From the NCBI GenBank assembly GCA_035477115.1, contig DATIKW010000012.1, forward strand, positions 1 to 27,292: DNA of 27,292 nucleotides, read 5' to 3'. This stretch comes from UBA995 sp035477115 (lineage in GTDB: Bacteria; Bacillota; Sulfobacillia; UBA995). Below the pieces are notes generated by a model, which saw only the letters and a program-made list of their open reading frames with translations, did no database searches and had not been told where the DNA came from. Position numbers and translations under genes: made by a program. Positions 7,546 through 14,795 of this stretch are shown piece by piece; within the stretch, counting starts at the first letter, position 1; each line of letters begins with the position of its first letter.

Positions 7546-8303
7546 ACCTGGAACAGGCGAGGGTGGTGGAGAACCGGCTGCTGGCGCCGGGACACCGGCG
7601 GATGGTCTTGCACGCGCCGGCCATCGCCGCCGCGGCGGGGCCCGGTCAGTTCGTACATCTGCGGGCGCATGATTCCTTCCACCCGCTGCTACGGCGGCCT
7701 CTCAGCGTGGCCCGATGCGATCGGTCCGCCGGGACGCTCGTCCTGATTTACCGCGTCATCGGGGAAGGGACAACCCGCCTGGCCGATCGCCGCCCGGGCG
7801 ACTGGATCGACCTGCTCGGCCCGCTAGGACGAGGGTTCCGGCTGGCCCCGGGGCTAACCCCCTTGTTGGTGGCGGGAGGTGTCGGCGTTGCCCCGCTGAT
7901 CTTCCTGGCGGAGGAATGCGTCCGGAAGGGCCGTGCCGTTGAGGTGCTGGCGGGCGCCAGGAGTGCCTCCTTGCTGGTGGGAGAAGAGGATTTGCGGGAA
8001 TTGGGGGTCAAGTGCTGTCCGGCGACCGATGACGGCAGCCGGGGTTACCGGGGACCGGTTACCGGACTGTTGGAGGGACGGCTGGACGGCCGGGCGCTCT
8101 ATGCCTCGGGTCCGCCCGGGATGTTGCGTCAGGTCCAGCAACTCGCGGGCGAGGTGCCCGCGCAACTCTGCATCGAGGCGACCATGGCCTGCGGCGTCGG
8201 GGCTTGCCGGGGCTGCGCCTGCCGGGCCCGCGGCGGCGCCCATCGCCTGGTCTGTACCGATGGTCCCGTTTTCGATTCCCACGAGGTGACTTTCGATGGC
8301 TGA
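7542..8303 (+). CDS. pyrK: Dihydroorotate dehydrogenase B, electron-transfer subunit
   Basis: PyrK carries FAD and a [2Fe-2S] cluster and passes electrons from dihydroorotate, via PyrD, to NAD+. The 253 residues show the FAD-binding RRPLS motif (51-55), the NAD-binding segment LLVAGGVGVAPLIF (about 108-121), YASGPPGML, and a C-terminal cluster-binding set Cys217, Cys222, Cys225 and Cys238 in the pattern C-x4-C-x2-C-x12-C. An extra Cys227 is not expected to be a ligand. The start GTG 7542 overlaps the carB stop (GTGA), and the 3' end overlaps pyrD by 8 bases. Such coupling suits a heterotetramer of PyrK and PyrD. Confidence 0.96.
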   Translation: MNLEQARVVENRLLAPGHRRMVLHAPAIAAAAGPGQFVHLRAHDSFHPLLRRPLSVARCDRSAGTLVLIYRVIGEGTTRLADRRPGDWIDLLGPLGRGFRLAPGLTPLLVAGGVGVAPLIFLAEECVRKGRAVEVLAGARSASLLVGEEDLRELGVKCCPATDDGSRGYRGPVTGLLEGRLDGRALYASGPPGMLRQVQQLAGEVPAQLCIEATMACGVGACRGCACRARGGAHRLVCTDGPVFDSHEVTFDG

Positions 8304-9219
8304 TCTGGCGGTGAATCTTGGCGGCATCCGCCTCCGCAACCCGGTGCTGGCGGCCTCGGGGACCTTCGGTTATGGCAGGGAGTACGCGGCGATCGTGCCG
8401 CTCGACCGGATCGGCGCCATCATCACCAAGGGCACATCGCTTGAGCCCTGGGCCGGCAACCCGCCGCCCCGGACGGTAGAGACGGCGGCGGGGATGCTGA
8501 ATGCCATCGGCCTCGAAAATCCAGGCCTGAAACACCTGGTAGAGGCCGACCTGCCCTGGCTGGCCGGTCAAGGAGCGACCGTAGTGGTTAACATCGTGGG
8601 CAAGACGGTCGACGAGTACACGGCGATCGCCGAGGCGCTCGATGCCCAGCCGGCGGTAGCCGGCCTTGAACTCAATGTCTCGTGCCCCAATATCGACAAG
8701 GGCGGCATGGCCTTCGGCCTGCATCCCGAAACCGCTTACGCGCTCGTCAGGGCGGTGCGTAAGCGGACGCGGCATCCCCTCCTGGTGAAATTGAGCCCCA
8801 ATGTCACCGACATCGTCCGCATCGCCGAACAGGTCCGCGACGCCGGGGCCGATGGACTGTCTGCCGTAAACACCCTGGTCGGAATGGCCATCGACATCCA
8901 CTGCCGCCGGCCGGTGCTGGGCAACGTGACCGGCGGCCTCTCGGGACCCGCGATCAAGCCGGTGGCCCTTGCGGCGGTGTGGCGGCTGGCGCGGGTAGGG
9001 CTGCCGATCCTGGGCGGGGGAGGCGTCAGCTTCTGGCAGGACGCTGTCGAGTTCCTGTTGGCCGGCGCGACGGCCGTCGCGGTGGGCACGGCAACCTTCG
9101 TTCGGCCCCGCGCCATGCTGGAAATCGTGCAGGGGATGGAGGAATACCTGGAATGCCAGGGGATCGAGCGCATCACCGATCTGGTGGGGGCGGCCAACCC
9201 CGGGGCGCGCATCGGTTGA
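8296..9219 (+). CDS. pyrD: Dihydroorotate dehydrogenase B, catalytic subunit (class 1B)
   Basis: PyrD oxidises dihydroorotate to orotate on FMN. The 307-residue TIM barrel has NPVLAASGTFGYGREY (15-30), NAIGLENPG, ELNVSCPNI with the class 1B catalytic base Cys130, VKLSPNVTDI and the FMN-phosphate segment LGGGGVSFWQDAVEFLLAGA. Adjacent pyrK and the Cys base, rather than Ser, identify the NAD-dependent class 1B enzyme. The start is ATG 8296 inside the end of pyrK, and the stop forms a TTGA overlap with pyrF. Confidence 0.97.
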   Translation: MADLAVNLGGIRLRNPVLAASGTFGYGREYAAIVPLDRIGAIITKGTSLEPWAGNPPPRTVETAAGMLNAIGLENPGLKHLVEADLPWLAGQGATVVVNIVGKTVDEYTAIAEALDAQPAVAGLELNVSCPNIDKGGMAFGLHPETAYALVRAVRKRTRHPLLVKLSPNVTDIVRIAEQVRDAGADGLSAVNTLVGMAIDIHCRRPVLGNVTGGLSGPAIKPVALAAVWRLARVGLPILGGGGVSFWQDAVEFLLAGATAVAVGTATFVRPRAMLEIVQGMEEYLECQGIERITDLVGAANPGARIG

Positions 9220-9905
9220 TCGTCGCCCTGGATGTCCGTGAACTCGACCGCGCCGCCTACCTGGTTGGCCTTTTGGCCCCGGTCGTGGACTGGTTCAAGG
9301 TCGGGCTCGAACTCTATACCTGGTCGGGGCCGGCGGCCCTGCAGATGATCGCCGGCGCGGGAAAGAAGGCCTTTCTGGATCTCAAGTTTCACGACATCCC
9401 GGCGACGGTTGCCGCCGCGGGCCGGGCGGTGAGAGCCTTGCCGGGGGTCGCCATGTGGAACGTCCACGCCGCCGGAGGGGCGGAGATGCTATCCGCCGCC
9501 GCGGCCGCGAACCGCCCGGCGGGCGGGCCCAAGTTACTCGGCGTCACCGTGCTTACCAGTCTGGACGACCGATCGCTGCCGCCTCTGGGCATCGAACGCT
9601 CCCTGGCGGATCAGGTGGTGGCGCTGGCCCGGTTGAGCCAGGAGGCCGGCTTGGACGGGGTGGTGGCCTCTCCCCGGGAAGTGGCGGCGGTCCGCGCGGC
9701 ATGTGGCCCCCACTTCTCGATCGTCACTCCGGGAGTGCGGCCCGAGTGGGCGATCCACAATGACCAGCGGCGGGTCATGACCCCGGCCGAGGCGGCCCGG
9801 GCCGGAGCGGACTACCTGGTCGTGGGCCGGCCGATTACCGGCGCCGTCGACCCGCTGGCGGCCGCGCGCCGAATCCTCGACGAGTTGGCGGAGGTGGACA
9901 CGTGA
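9216..9905 (+). CDS. pyrF: Orotidine 5'-phosphate decarboxylase
   Basis: PyrF decarboxylates OMP to UMP. The product begins (M)IVALDVRELD and contains FKVGLELY, the catalytic Asp-Lys-Asp array in FLDLKFHDIP, NVHAAGG, GLDGVVASP, VTPGVRPE and a terminal VVGRPIT phosphate-binding motif, all in family order. The open frame continues far upstream over pyrD, but family similarity begins at codon 9216, TTG. This TTG overlaps the pyrD stop as TTGA. With that start the protein has 229 residues, the normal size. No strong ribosome binding site precedes it, so translation probably depends on termination of pyrD. The TTG start is inferred from homology and coupling. Confidence 0.95.
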   Translation: MIVALDVRELDRAAYLVGLLAPVVDWFKVGLELYTWSGPAALQMIAGAGKKAFLDLKFHDIPATVAAAGRAVRALPGVAMWNVHAAGGAEMLSAAAAANRPAGGPKLLGVTVLTSLDDRSLPPLGIERSLADQVVALARLSQEAGLDGVVASPREVAAVRAACGPHFSIVTPGVRPEWAIHNDQRRVMTPAEAARAGADYLVVGRPITGAVDPLAAARRILDELAEVDT

Positions 9906-10489
9906 AAGCTCAGGATCTTCAGGCGGTGCTGGTCGAGGCAGGGGCGGTCCTGCACGGCCACTTCCTGCTCACATCCGGGCGGCATAGTCCCTTCTTCGTG
10001 CAGTGTTCCCAGGTGCTGCAGCACCCGGAGAAAGTGGCCCGGCTGGCCGGGGAACTGGTGGCCCGCTTGGCGTTGGATGAACGGCCCGATGTGGTGGCGG
10101 GACCCGCCCTGGGCGGGATCATCCTGGCCTACGAGACGGCACGGATCCTCGGTGCTCGGGCGATCTTCGCCGAAAAGGACCCGGGAGGACTCATGGTCTT
10201 TCGCCGGGGCTTTCGCCTGGCGCCGGGGGAGCGGGTAATGGTCGTTGAAGACGTGATCACCACCGGCGGTTCGGTTCAGGCGGTGATCGATGCGGTGAAG
10301 CGGATTGGTGCCAGCCCGCTCGCTGTGGGCGCGCTGGTGGACCGGAGCGGAGGCAGAGTCCACTTCGAGGTGCCGTCCGCGGCGACGGTCGTCTTGCCCG
10401 CCGAGGACTACATTCCCGGCCAATGCCCCCTGTGCCGCGCCGGCGTGCCCCTGGCGCACCCGAAGACCTGGACCGGCGGAAATGGGTGA
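9902..10489 (+). CDS. pyrE: Orotate phosphoribosyltransferase
   Basis: PyrE joins orotate to PRPP to give OMP. The 195-residue protein has HFLLTSGRHSPFFVQ (20-34), VAGPALGGIILAYETA, AEKDPGG, and the PRPP loop MVVEDVITTGGS (113-124). A C-terminal extension with a CPLC pair (YIPGQCPLCRAGVPL) is common in the longer PyrE subgroup of thermophiles and some Gram-positives and may bind metal; that is a weak inference. GTG 9902 overlaps the pyrF stop (GTGA). It is the last pyr gene, although the next frame overlaps it by 8 bases and may be co-transcribed. Confidence 0.96.
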   Translation: MKAQDLQAVLVEAGAVLHGHFLLTSGRHSPFFVQCSQVLQHPEKVARLAGELVARLALDERPDVVAGPALGGIILAYETARILGARAIFAEKDPGGLMVFRRGFRLAPGERVMVVEDVITTGGSVQAVIDAVKRIGASPLAVGALVDRSGGRVHFEVPSAATVVLPAEDYIPGQCPLCRAGVPLAHPKTWTGGNG

Positions 10490-12098
10490 CTCTGCCGTGA
10501 AATATGACCCGCTTCACTACCCCTGCCCTTCGCGGCGGATGGTCCAGTATGGCCGGAAGGGAATGGTGGCCGCCTCTCAACCCCTGGCGGCCGGCGCCGG
10601 CATGGATATGCTGAAGCGAGGCGGCAACGCCGTGGACGCGGCCGTGGCGACCGCCGCCTGTCTGACCGTGGTCGAACCCACGTCCAACGGGATCGGCGGT
10701 GACGCCTTCGTCCTGGTGTGGACGGGAGGCAGGCTATACGGGCTCAATGCCAGTGGTCCGGCGCCGGCATCGATCGGCATCGAAGCCGTCCGCAAGCTCG
10801 GCCATGCTGCTATGCCCGCGCTCGGTTGGCTGCCGGTGACCGTGCCGGGGGCCCCGGCCTCGTGGGCGGAGCTGTCCCGGCGCTTCGGGCGGCTGCCCTT
10901 CTCGACGCTGCTGGCTCCGGCCATCGAATATGCCGCCAGGGGCCACCCGGTGTCGCCGGTAGTCGCCCACGCCTGGCGGAAGAGTTATGAGCACTACCGG
11001 CAGGTATCGAGTGAGGAGTTCCGGCCCTGGCTTGAAACCTTCGCCCCTGGTGGGCGAACTCCGGCCGCCGGCGAGGTGTGGGCTTCGCGGGACCATGCCC
11101 TCAGCCTGCAGGCCATCGCGGATAGCGGGGCTGAAGATTTCTACCGGGGCCGCCTGGCCGAGCGAATCGATGCTTCCTCCCGGGAACACGGCGCTTTCCT
11201 CCGCGCCGAAGATCTGGCCGCGTTCCGCCCAGAATGGACGGAAGCCATCGGGGTGGACTACCGCGGCTTCGATGTATGGGAGATGCCGCCCAATGGGCAG
11301 GGGCTCGTGGCGCTCATGGCGCTGAATGTCCTGAAGCGATTCGATCTCGCTGCAGGACCTCCGGAACTGGCATGTCATCTGCAGCTGGAGGCGATGAAGG
11401 CGGCCTTCGCCGACGGCCTGGTCCACATCACTGAGCCGGGCAAGATGCGGGTGACCGTCGAGGAACTGCTCTCCGAGAGCTTTGCGCGCGAACAGGCGGC
11501 CCGGATTGCCGGCCGGGCGCACGAACCCGCGGCGGGAACGCCGGTGCCCGGCGGGACGGTCTATCTGGCCACAGCCGACGGCGAGGGCACCATGGTCTCC
11601 TTCATCCAGAGCAACTACATGGGTTTCGGCTCCGGGATCGTCGTCCCCGGGACGGGGATAAGCCTGCAGAACCGCGGTCACACCTTCTCGCTGGATCGCG
11701 GCCACGCCAACTGCTTGGAGCCCGGCAAACGCACCTATCATACCATCATCCCCGGCTTCTTGACCCGCGCAGGCAGTCCCGTCGGCCCTTTCGGCGTCAT
11801 GGGAGGTTTCATGCAGCCCCAGGGGCACCTTCAGGTCCTGACGGGCTCCATCGACTTGGGCCTCAACCCGCAGGCCGTACTGGACTCTCCTCGCTGGCGG
11901 TGGGAAGGAGGTCGCACCGTCCTTCTGGAGCACGGCTTTTCGAGAGCCATCGCCCGGGCCCTGGAGGACCGCGGTCATGACATCCGGTGGGCAGGACCAA
12001 CCGGCTTCGGCCGCGGGCAGATCATCTGGCGGGATGCCGAAGGAGTGCTGGTCGGCGCGACCGAGCCGCGTTGCGATGGCGCGGTCCTCGCCTGGTAG
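10482..12098 (+). CDS. ggt: Gamma-glutamyltransferase family Ntn hydrolase (YwrD-like)
   Basis: The family cleaves gamma-glutamyl bonds or transfers the glutamyl group, after self-cleavage into two chains. Signature segments are GGNAVDAAVATAACLTVVEP and NGIGGDAFVLVW (about 47-80). The likely autoprocessing and catalytic Thr is Thr359 in PGGTVYLATADGEG, followed by SFIQSNYMGFGSGIV, SLQNRG and GGFMQPQGH. Length (538 residues) and the NYMGFGSG motif resemble the Bacillus YwrD subgroup. No signal peptide is visible, unlike secreted GGTs, so a cytoplasmic role is likely. ATG 10482 overlaps pyrE by 8 bases; GTG 10497, after GGGTGA, is an alternative. Its substrate cannot be read from the sequence. 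Confidence 0.9.
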   Translation: MGDSAVKYDPLHYPCPSRRMVQYGRKGMVAASQPLAAGAGMDMLKRGGNAVDAAVATAACLTVVEPTSNGIGGDAFVLVWTGGRLYGLNASGPAPASIGIEAVRKLGHAAMPALGWLPVTVPGAPASWAELSRRFGRLPFSTLLAPAIEYAARGHPVSPVVAHAWRKSYEHYRQVSSEEFRPWLETFAPGGRTPAAGEVWASRDHALSLQAIADSGAEDFYRGRLAERIDASSREHGAFLRAEDLAAFRPEWTEAIGVDYRGFDVWEMPPNGQGLVALMALNVLKRFDLAAGPPELACHLQLEAMKAAFADGLVHITEPGKMRVTVEELLSESFAREQAARIAGRAHEPAAGTPVPGGTVYLATADGEGTMVSFIQSNYMGFGSGIVVPGTGISLQNRGHTFSLDRGHANCLEPGKRTYHTIIPGFLTRAGSPVGPFGVMGGFMQPQGHLQVLTGSIDLGLNPQAVLDSPRWRWEGGRTVLLEHGFSRAIARALEDRGHDIRWAGPTGFGRGQIIWRDAEGVLVGATEPRCDGAVLAW

Positions 12099-12154
12099 TC
12101 CCCGTTCGACCCGGTTCACATAGGATGAGGTGAACGAGTCAAGGGGGGATTTCT

Positions 12155-13264
12155 TTGCCAGGCACGGCCCGGCGCTTGTACTTCGGCGCCAACACCGCTC
12201 GCGGTTTCTATTCCCTGCATTCCCAGGCGATCGATGAACGGCTGTTGCGGGTGTTCATCCTCAAGGGCGGGCCGGGGACCGGGAAGTCCACCTTCATCCG
12301 GCGCACGGGCGAGGAGCTGCGCGAGCGGGGGTACGATGTCGAGTACATCGCCTGTTCCTCGGACAGTGAATCGCTGGATGGCCTGGTCCTGCCCTCGGCC
12401 GCGGCGGCGATCGTCGACGGGACCGCGCCCCATGTAGTTGAACCACGCTATCCCGGAGCCGCCGATACTCTGGTCAATCTGGGGGATCACTGGGACGCCG
12501 GCGCGCTGCAGGCTGCCCGGTCCGAGATTCTCACCGTGAGCCGCGAGGTGACCCGCCTGTTTGCGGCGGCTTACCGGTGCCTGGCCGGCGCGCTGACCCA
12601 GATGGAGCAATGGGAAGCCTTGCACGGGGAGTCGGGGGCCCTCGACCTCGCCTACGTGAACCAACTCGGGCGCCGCGTCCGGGACGACCTCCTGGCCGCC
12701 GCACCTCTCCGACCCGGCGTCGGCCGGCAGCGCCACCTGTTCGCCTCCGCCATCACCCCCGGGGGGTACGTCAACCATCTTGACAGTATCCTCGCCAACG
12801 TCCAGCGGCGCGTGATCCTGAAAGGGCAGCCGGGGACCGGGCGACACACCATGGTCAGCAATGTGGTCGCCGAAGCGGTGACCCGGGGTCAGGATGTGGA
12901 GGTCTTTCACTGCTCGCTCGATCCGCGCAAGTACGACCATGCGGTGCTGCCCGACCTTGGTGTCGCGCTGGTCAATGGTTCCGACCCCCACGCGTTCCAC
13001 CCCCGGGCGGACGACCGCGTGATCGATACCACGGCGGCCCTGCGGCCCGATGTCCTCGAGGCGTATCTGGGCGAGGCGGCCCAGGTACGCCGGATGTACT
13101 CCGATCTCCTCGAACAGGCGATATGGTACCTGCGCATGGCCAAGCTGGCCCATGACGAACTCGAGACCTTCTACAGCGCGGCCATGGACTTTGATGCCGT
13201 CGAGCGACGCCGGGTCAGGGTCCGGGAGGAAATCGAGGCGCTGGGCGCCAGACGCCGCCCGTGA
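12155..13264 (+). CDS. Tandem P-loop ATPase, PRK06851-like, function unknown
   Basis: The 369-residue protein has two similar P-loop halves. The first has the Walker A GGPGTGKST (residues 38-46), then a segment ending in CSSDSESLDGLVLP and VDGTAPHVVEPRYPGAADT. The second repeats the layout: GQPGTGRHT (224-232), then CSLDPRKYDHAVLP and VNGSDPHAFHPRADDRVIDT. In the second P-loop the Lys and following Ser/Thr are Arg230 and His231, so only the first site is likely to bind nucleotide normally. The pattern fits the uncharacterised PRK06851 family of Firmicutes ATPases. The C-terminal third is helical with charged residues. The start is TTG 12155, after AAGGGGGGA (12141-12149). No partner or substrate is evident from the neighbours. 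Confidence 0.8.
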   Translation: MPGTARRLYFGANTARGFYSLHSQAIDERLLRVFILKGGPGTGKSTFIRRTGEELRERGYDVEYIACSSDSESLDGLVLPSAAAAIVDGTAPHVVEPRYPGAADTLVNLGDHWDAGALQAARSEILTVSREVTRLFAAAYRCLAGALTQMEQWEALHGESGALDLAYVNQLGRRVRDDLLAAAPLRPGVGRQRHLFASAITPGGYVNHLDSILANVQRRVILKGQPGTGRHTMVSNVVAEAVTRGQDVEVFHCSLDPRKYDHAVLPDLGVALVNGSDPHAFHPRADDRVIDTTAALRPDVLEAYLGEAAQVRRMYSDLLEQAIWYLRMAKLAHDELETFYSAAMDFDAVERRRVRVREEIEALGARRRP

Positions 13265-13403
13265 ATTCCTGCCGGGCAACGCTCACGAAACGGACTCCCG
13301 TTTCAGGAACGCCGTAAGGCAGTGGACGGACCCCCAGCCTTTCAGGAGATCCCTCGCAGGCAATGGCTTGGGGTTGTTGCGGTTGCCCCCGCCCAAGAAT
13401 AGC

Positions 13404-13409
13404 TATAAT
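13404..13409 (+). promoter_or_regulatory. Likely -10 box for the threonine dehydratase gene
   Basis: A perfect TATAAT lies in the 240-base gap between the ATPase and threonine dehydratase genes. The best -35 is TTGCCC (13383-13388) at a short 15-base spacing. Transcription would start near 13416, leaving a leader of about 90 bases with a GCC-GAAA-GGC hairpin and a CCCGCC/GGCGGG pairing. I recognise no known riboswitch or T-box in it. The earlier part of the gap holds GAAACGG/CCGTTTC (13287-13293 with 13298-13304), with no T-run. Confidence 0.5.
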
Positions 13410-13504
13410 TGGAAACTTCGACCGCCACGGGAGGTGAGTCCTGCCTCGGCCAGGATATGAGCTGTCACCCGCCGAAAGGCACCACCGGGCGGGAGGTGGG
13501 GTTG

Positions 13505-14578
13505 ATGGTCAAGTTGGACGATATCCGGCAGGCCCGGGCCCGCATTGCCGGTCGAGTGCACCGTACCGGGCTGGACCTCTCCAGCAGCTTCAGCGGGCCG
13601 GCCGGCGGCATGGTGTACCTGAAACCGGAGAACCTGCAGAAGACGGGGTCCTTCAAGATCCGCGGAGCCGCTAACTACATCCTCCAGTTGGACCGGGAGA
13701 CGGGGCGACGAGGGGTGATTGCCGCCTCGTCCGGCAACCACGGTCAGGCTGTGGCCTGTGCGGCGGGATGGATGGGTTATCCCAGCACGGTTGTCCTCCC
13801 GGAGGCGGCCTCCCCGGTGAAGGTCGAGGCGGCCAGGGCATACGGCGCCGAAGTCATCCGTCATGGGAGCACTTCCGTCGAGCGGCTCGAGTTGGCCCGG
13901 AGGCTGGCGGAAGGACGGCGCATGACTTTCATCCACGCCTTCGATGACCCCCGGGTGATTGCCGGCCAGGGTACGGTGGGCCTGGAGATCCTGGAGGACC
14001 TCCCCGACGTTGACCAGGTTGTAGTGCCAGTAGGTGGGGGCGGCTTGATCGCGGGGGTGGCGCTGGCCGTGAAGTCAATGCAACCTCGAGCCCAGGTGAT
14101 CGGAGTCGAACCCGAAAGGGCCAATGCCCTTCAGCTCTCGCTGGAGGCGGGCGCGATCACCGGCATCGACCGGCCAACGAGCATAGCCGACGGTCTGCTG
14201 CCCAGCCGGCCGGGCGATCTCCCCTTTACCCTTGCCCAGGCCCATGTCGACGGCGTCATCGCGGTCACCGACGAGGAGTTGCGGCGGGCGGTCCTCGCCC
14301 TCCTCGAGCGGGCGCGTCTGGTGGTGGAACCTTCCGGAGCAGCGGGTTTGGCTGCCATCCTGGCCGGCAAGATCCGCGGTTGCGGCCGGCGTACGGTGGT
14401 GGTGCTCAGCGGCGGGAACCTGAGCCTGGACTTCCTGTCACGGCTCTTGGCGGAGCGAGCCGGGGAGCAACCGTCTATGGGCGGCAAGCCCGCGCCCGCC
14501 CCCGGGCATACTAGCTCCCGACATCGCTTCTCCGAGGAGGTCGGGAGCCATGACCCAGGTCCGGTGTACGGTGGATAG
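13505..14578 (+). CDS. Threonine dehydratase, short (TdcB-like), no ACT domain
   Basis: A PLP enzyme that deaminates threonine (and often serine) to 2-oxobutyrate. Visible motifs are KPENLQKTGSFKIRGAAN with the PLP Lys (about residues 40-57), ASSGNHGQAVA, VPVGGGGLIAGVA (the glycine-rich phosphate loop) and VVVLSGGNLSLDF at the end of the catalytic domain. The PALP fold ends near residue 320. No C-terminal ACT or IlvA regulatory domain follows, so isoleucine feedback is not expected. The last 35 or so residues are Pro/Gly/Ser-rich and overlap the next gene by 29 bases; they look like read-through rather than a domain. ATG 13505 follows GGAGGTGGGG. IlvA-like biosynthetic and TdcB-like catabolic roles cannot be separated here. 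Confidence 0.88.
   Translation: MVKLDDIRQARARIAGRVHRTGLDLSSSFSGPAGGMVYLKPENLQKTGSFKIRGAANYILQLDRETGRRGVIAASSGNHGQAVACAAGWMGYPSTVVLPEAASPVKVEAARAYGAEVIRHGSTSVERLELARRLAEGRRMTFIHAFDDPRVIAGQGTVGLEILEDLPDVDQVVVPVGGGGLIAGVALAVKSMQPRAQVIGVEPERANALQLSLEAGAITGIDRPTSIADGLLPSRPGDLPFTLAQAHVDGVIAVTDEELRRAVLALLERARLVVEPSGAAGLAAILAGKIRGCGRRTVVVLSGGNLSLDFLSRLLAERAGEQPSMGGKPAPAPGHTSSRHRFSEEVGSHDPGPVYGG
14514..14548 (+). promoter_or_regulatory. Hairpin enclosing the ribosome binding site of the DUF1540 gene
   Basis: GCTCCCGAC (14514-14522) pairs perfectly over 9 bases with GTCGGGAGC (14540-14548), which ends one base before the ATG. The Shine-Dalgarno GAGGAGG (14534-14540) sits in the loop and at the edge of the stem. 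The structure lies within the coding end of the threonine dehydratase gene, so ribosomes finishing that gene would open it. Translational coupling is inference. Confidence 0.45.
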
Positions 14579-14795
14579 TTGCAGCTACTGGGATCAGCAG
14601 AACAATTGCCTCGCCTCATCGATCCTCGTGACCAGCGACGCCTTTGGCGCGCAACACGCCGGAGGGGTGGACGGCGCCGGCATCGGCACGCTCGAGACCA
14701 CGCCGGTCAGCACCAACGCCGCGACTTGCTGCAAGACGTTCGCGCGCCGCGGTACGCGTGCCGCAGGCCGGGATGACGTCACTTCCCGGAGCTAA
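14550..14795 (+). CDS. DUF1540 small cysteine-rich protein
   Basis: The 81-residue product begins with the DUF1540 signature CTVDSCSYWDQQNNCLASSI (Cys6, Cys11, Cys20) and has a second Cys pair, CC at 60-61, in the typical ATCCKTF ending. DUF1540 proteins are small, common in spore-forming Firmicutes and presumed metal-binding; their function is unknown. The tail after residue 64 (RRGTRAAGRDDVTSRS) goes beyond the usual domain. It is preceded by GAGGAGG and overlaps the threonine dehydratase gene. Its stop overlaps the convergent rqcH stop by 4 bases, so there is no room for a terminator between the two genes. Confidence 0.85.
   Translation: MTQVRCTVDSCSYWDQQNNCLASSILVTSDAFGAQHAGGVDGAGIGTLETTPVSTNAATCCKTFARRGTRAAGRDDVTSRS

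Noticed and set aside
12114..12135. GTTCAC/GTGAAC inverted repeat between ggt and the ATPase gene
   Set aside because: Only 6 bp with a 10-base loop and no T-run; too weak for a terminator or operator call.
13416..13504. Riboswitch or T-box in the threonine dehydratase leader
   Set aside because: Compared by eye with T-box, glycine, THF, ZTP and fluoride motifs; no conserved core was found, only generic GC-rich stems.
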